From NCBI GenBank assembly GCA_017501805.1, contig JAFVWG010000137.1, positions 1-5,345 on the forward strand: a stretch of 5,345 bases of DNA. Direction: 5' to 3'. Positions 4,116 to 5,345 of the stretch are shown here, one piece after another. Position 1 is the first letter of the stretch. Each line of letters starts with the position of its first letter. The stretch comes from Oscillospiraceae bacterium (GTDB taxonomy: Bacteria; Bacillota; Clostridia; Oscillospirales; Oscillospiraceae). The notes beneath the pieces are model-generated. The model was not told where the DNA came from and did no database searches. It saw nothing but the letters and a program-made list of their open reading frames with translations. Both the position numbers and the translations under genes were made by a program.

Positions 4116-4952
4116 ATGAAGATACAAATCTCCGCAGACAGCACCTGCGACCTCGGTCCGGAGCTGCTGCAAGCCAATCAGATCATCCAGCTGCCCCTCT
4201 GTGTCACGATGGGCGATGAAGTCCGCCGCGACGGCGTGGACGCCATGCCGGACGAAGTCTATGCGCGTGTCGAGAAGGGCGAAAGCTGCTTCACCTCCGC
4301 GCTCAATATGGCGGACTATATCAATTTCTTCAGTGAACAAAGCAGGAAAAACGACGCCGTCATCCATATCTGCCTCGGTTCCGGTTTTTCCTCCTGCTAC
4401 CAGAATGCAAGACTGGCCGCTGCGGAGTATCCGAACGTATACCTCGTGGATTCGCAGAACCTTTCCACCGGCCACGGTCATCTGGTCCTGCTCGCGAAGG
4501 ATCTCGCGGACGAGGGCAAGTCCCCCGAGGAGATCGTCGCCGCGTTGGAGGAAGCCGTTCCGCGCGTCCGCGCAAGCTTCGTCGTCAGTCAGCTTGAGTA
4601 TCTCAAGCGCGGCGGACGCTGCTCGTCTCTTGCGGCGCTCGGCGCGAATCTGCTCCAGCTCCGTCCCTCCATCGTGGTGGAGGATGGCCAGATGCACGTC
4701 TCGAAGAAATACCGCGGCAAGATGGATCGCTGCATCCGCGAATATGTACGCGACCGGCTCGCGCAGAGCGATGTCGTCCCGACGCGCGTGTTCATCACAC
4801 ACTCCGGCGTGGAAGAAGAACTCATCGACGCCGCGCGTGAGGAACTGGAAAACGCGGGACTCTTCGAAAAGATCTATGTCACGCGCGCGGGCTGCACGAT
4901 TTCCTGCCACTGCGGTCCCGGCACGCTCGGCGTGCTCTTCCTCGCGAAATAA
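4116..4952 (+). CDS. DegV family fatty-acid binding protein (FakB-like)
   Basis: A 278-residue cytosolic protein of the DegV/EDD family, the usual length. Known members (FakB) hold a fatty acid while FakA phosphorylates it, feeding outside fatty acids into phospholipid synthesis. Visible features are the N-terminal ISADSTCDL (5-13), FTSALN (59-64) in place of the usual TSQPS, and GSGFSSCYQNA (88-98) in place of the usual SSxLSGTYQSA. VDSQNLSTGHG (111-121), LEYLKRGGR (160-168), and the C-terminal HCGPGTLGVLF (265-275) follow. The fold is clear, but two lipid-contact motifs differ from textbook FakB, so its ligand may differ. AAGGAG (4101-4106) lies 9 bases before ATG. The gene has its own promoter and terminator, so it is a single-gene unit. 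No fakA (DAK2-domain kinase) gene is in the window. Confidence 0.93.
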   Translation: MKIQISADSTCDLGPELLQANQIIQLPLCVTMGDEVRRDGVDAMPDEVYARVEKGESCFTSALNMADYINFFSEQSRKNDAVIHICLGSGFSSCYQNARLAAAEYPNVYLVDSQNLSTGHGHLVLLAKDLADEGKSPEEIVAALEEAVPRVRASFVVSQLEYLKRGGRCSSLAALGANLLQLRPSIVVEDGQMHVSKKYRGKMDRCIREYVRDRLAQSDVVPTRVFITHSGVEEELIDAAREELENAGLFEKIYVTRAGCTISCHCGPGTLGVLFLAK

Positions 4953-4963
4953 CATAAAAAATC

Positions 4964-4990
4964 AACGCCGCAGTCTGCTGCGGCGTTTTT
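4964..4990 (+). terminator. Rho-independent terminator after degV
   Basis: A 10-bp perfect stem pairs AACGCCGCAG (4964-4973) with CTGCGGCGTT (4978-4987) around the loop TCTG, ending in five T (4986-4990). Six A (4955-4960) precede it, so it could also work on the minus strand, though no minus-strand gene is seen here. It starts 12 bases after the degV stop. Confidence 0.93.
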
Positions 4991-5010
4991 GCAAAGGAAA
5001 CGGTTTCTCT

Positions 5011-5345
5011 ATGGAAAAAACAATGACTTTCTGCGCCCCCTGCCTCTTCGGTCTGGAGGGGCTTGCGGGAGATGAGGCGCGCCGCCTCGGCTTTGCGAAC
5101 GTGCGTGTGGAAGACCGCCGCATCTTCTTTGAAGGCAACGCCGCGACGCTTGCCCGTGCGAATATCTGTATGCGCCTTGTCGAGCGTGTGCAGATCCTGC
5201 TCGGGCGCTTCACCGCCCGCAGCTTCGAGGAGCTCTATCAGGGCGTGAAGGCGCTCCCGCTTGAGGATTACATCCCCGCGGACGGAAACTTCCCCGTCAA
5301 GGGCTACAGTCTGAACAGTCAGCTTCACTCCGTGCCGGACTGCCA
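5011..5345 (+). CDS. THUMP-domain class I RNA methyltransferase (3' partial)
   Basis: The first 111 residues of a protein that runs off the window. It begins MEKTMTFCAPCLFGLEGLAG, typical of the YpsC/RlmL-N group, followed by DEARRLGF, a strand-rich segment (VRVEDRRIFFEG) and RANICMRLVERVQILLGRF. The conserved FPVKGYSLNSQLHSVPDC at about 94-111 is a THUMP-associated motif of this family. Full-length members (about 370-390 residues) carry a SAM-dependent methyltransferase domain after the THUMP part and modify a guanine in 23S rRNA (m2G in the E. coli RlmL case); that domain is outside the window. AAAGGA (4993-4998) lies 12 bases before ATG 5011, a rather long gap; ATG 5023 is a less likely start. 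The T-run of the degV terminator ends 20 bases upstream and no promoter is visible between them, so expression may depend on readthrough. Confidence 0.92.
   Translation, partial: MEKTMTFCAPCLFGLEGLAGDEARRLGFANVRVEDRRIFFEGNAATLARANICMRLVERVQILLGRFTARSFEELYQGVKALPLEDYIPADGNFPVKGYSLNSQLHSVPDC

Noticed and set aside
4080..4955. A 291-residue open frame on the minus strand covering the degV gene.
   Set aside because: It is an antisense shadow of a GC-rich gene: no recognisable motif, and the + strand has a clear DegV protein with promoter, ribosome binding site and terminator.
1..5345. Possible mobile element, CRISPR array, toxin-antitoxin pair or novel defence system.
   Set aside because: No transposase, integrase, terminal repeats, spaced repeats or tRNA genes are visible; mazG here lies in a housekeeping context without mazEF, and gene order is that of a conserved chromosomal locus.

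Overview
The window looks like ordinary chromosomal DNA from a Gram-positive, endospore-forming member of the Clostridia. An Oscillospiraceae or Ruminococcaceae-like gut anaerobe is my best guess. The reasons are the spore genes yabP and yabQ, the gene order flippase - mazG - hup - S4 protein - yabP - yabQ - divIC - S1 protein, the fairly high GC content, and strong GGAGG-type ribosome binding sites. The same order is known in Bacillus subtilis as yabM-yabN-(hup elsewhere)-yabO-yabP-yabQ-divIC-yabR. All genes lie on the + strand and the region is tightly packed. No stretch of 300 bases lacks a gene. I saw no mobile element, CRISPR array, tRNA or rRNA.

Layout. Positions 2-355 hold the C-terminus of a MurJ/SpoVB-type lipid flippase. 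Positions 389-1054 hold MazG, a house-cleaning NTP pyrophosphohydrolase whose second domain looks degenerate. Positions 1126-1401 hold the nucleoid protein HU, followed by a strong terminator. Positions 1482-1730 hold the small S4 protein RqcP (YabO) of ribosome quality control. Next comes a hairpin overlapping a probable sigma-E promoter, then the spore-cortex genes yabP (1807-2094, TTG start) and yabQ (2099-2782). YabQ reads without a stop far into the next gene. Inside the yabQ tail sits a probable sigma-A promoter for divIC (2559-2837, cell division) and the S1-domain protein YabR (2866-3267), which end at a strong terminator at 3280-3310.

After that the Bacillus-like order stops. Positions 3355-4053 encode a short-chain dehydrogenase with features of the EF-P 5-aminopentanone reductase YmfI. 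Positions 4116-4952 encode a DegV/FakB-type fatty-acid binding protein with its own very good sigma-A promoter and a terminator. From 5011 to the window edge runs the N-terminus of a THUMP-domain RNA methyltransferase.

How the genes fit together: the first half mixes vegetative functions (nucleotide sanitation, chromosome packing, rescue of stalled ribosomes, division) with sporulation functions. The regulatory signals I see would let yabPQ be switched on in the mother cell while divIC-yabR stay under vegetative control. Several genes concern translation (RqcP, the S1 protein, the putative EF-P modifier, the RNA methyltransferase). I found no clearly new system. The most useful oddities are the nested promoters, the missing yabQ stop codon, the degenerate second MazG domain and the altered lipid-binding motifs of the DegV protein.
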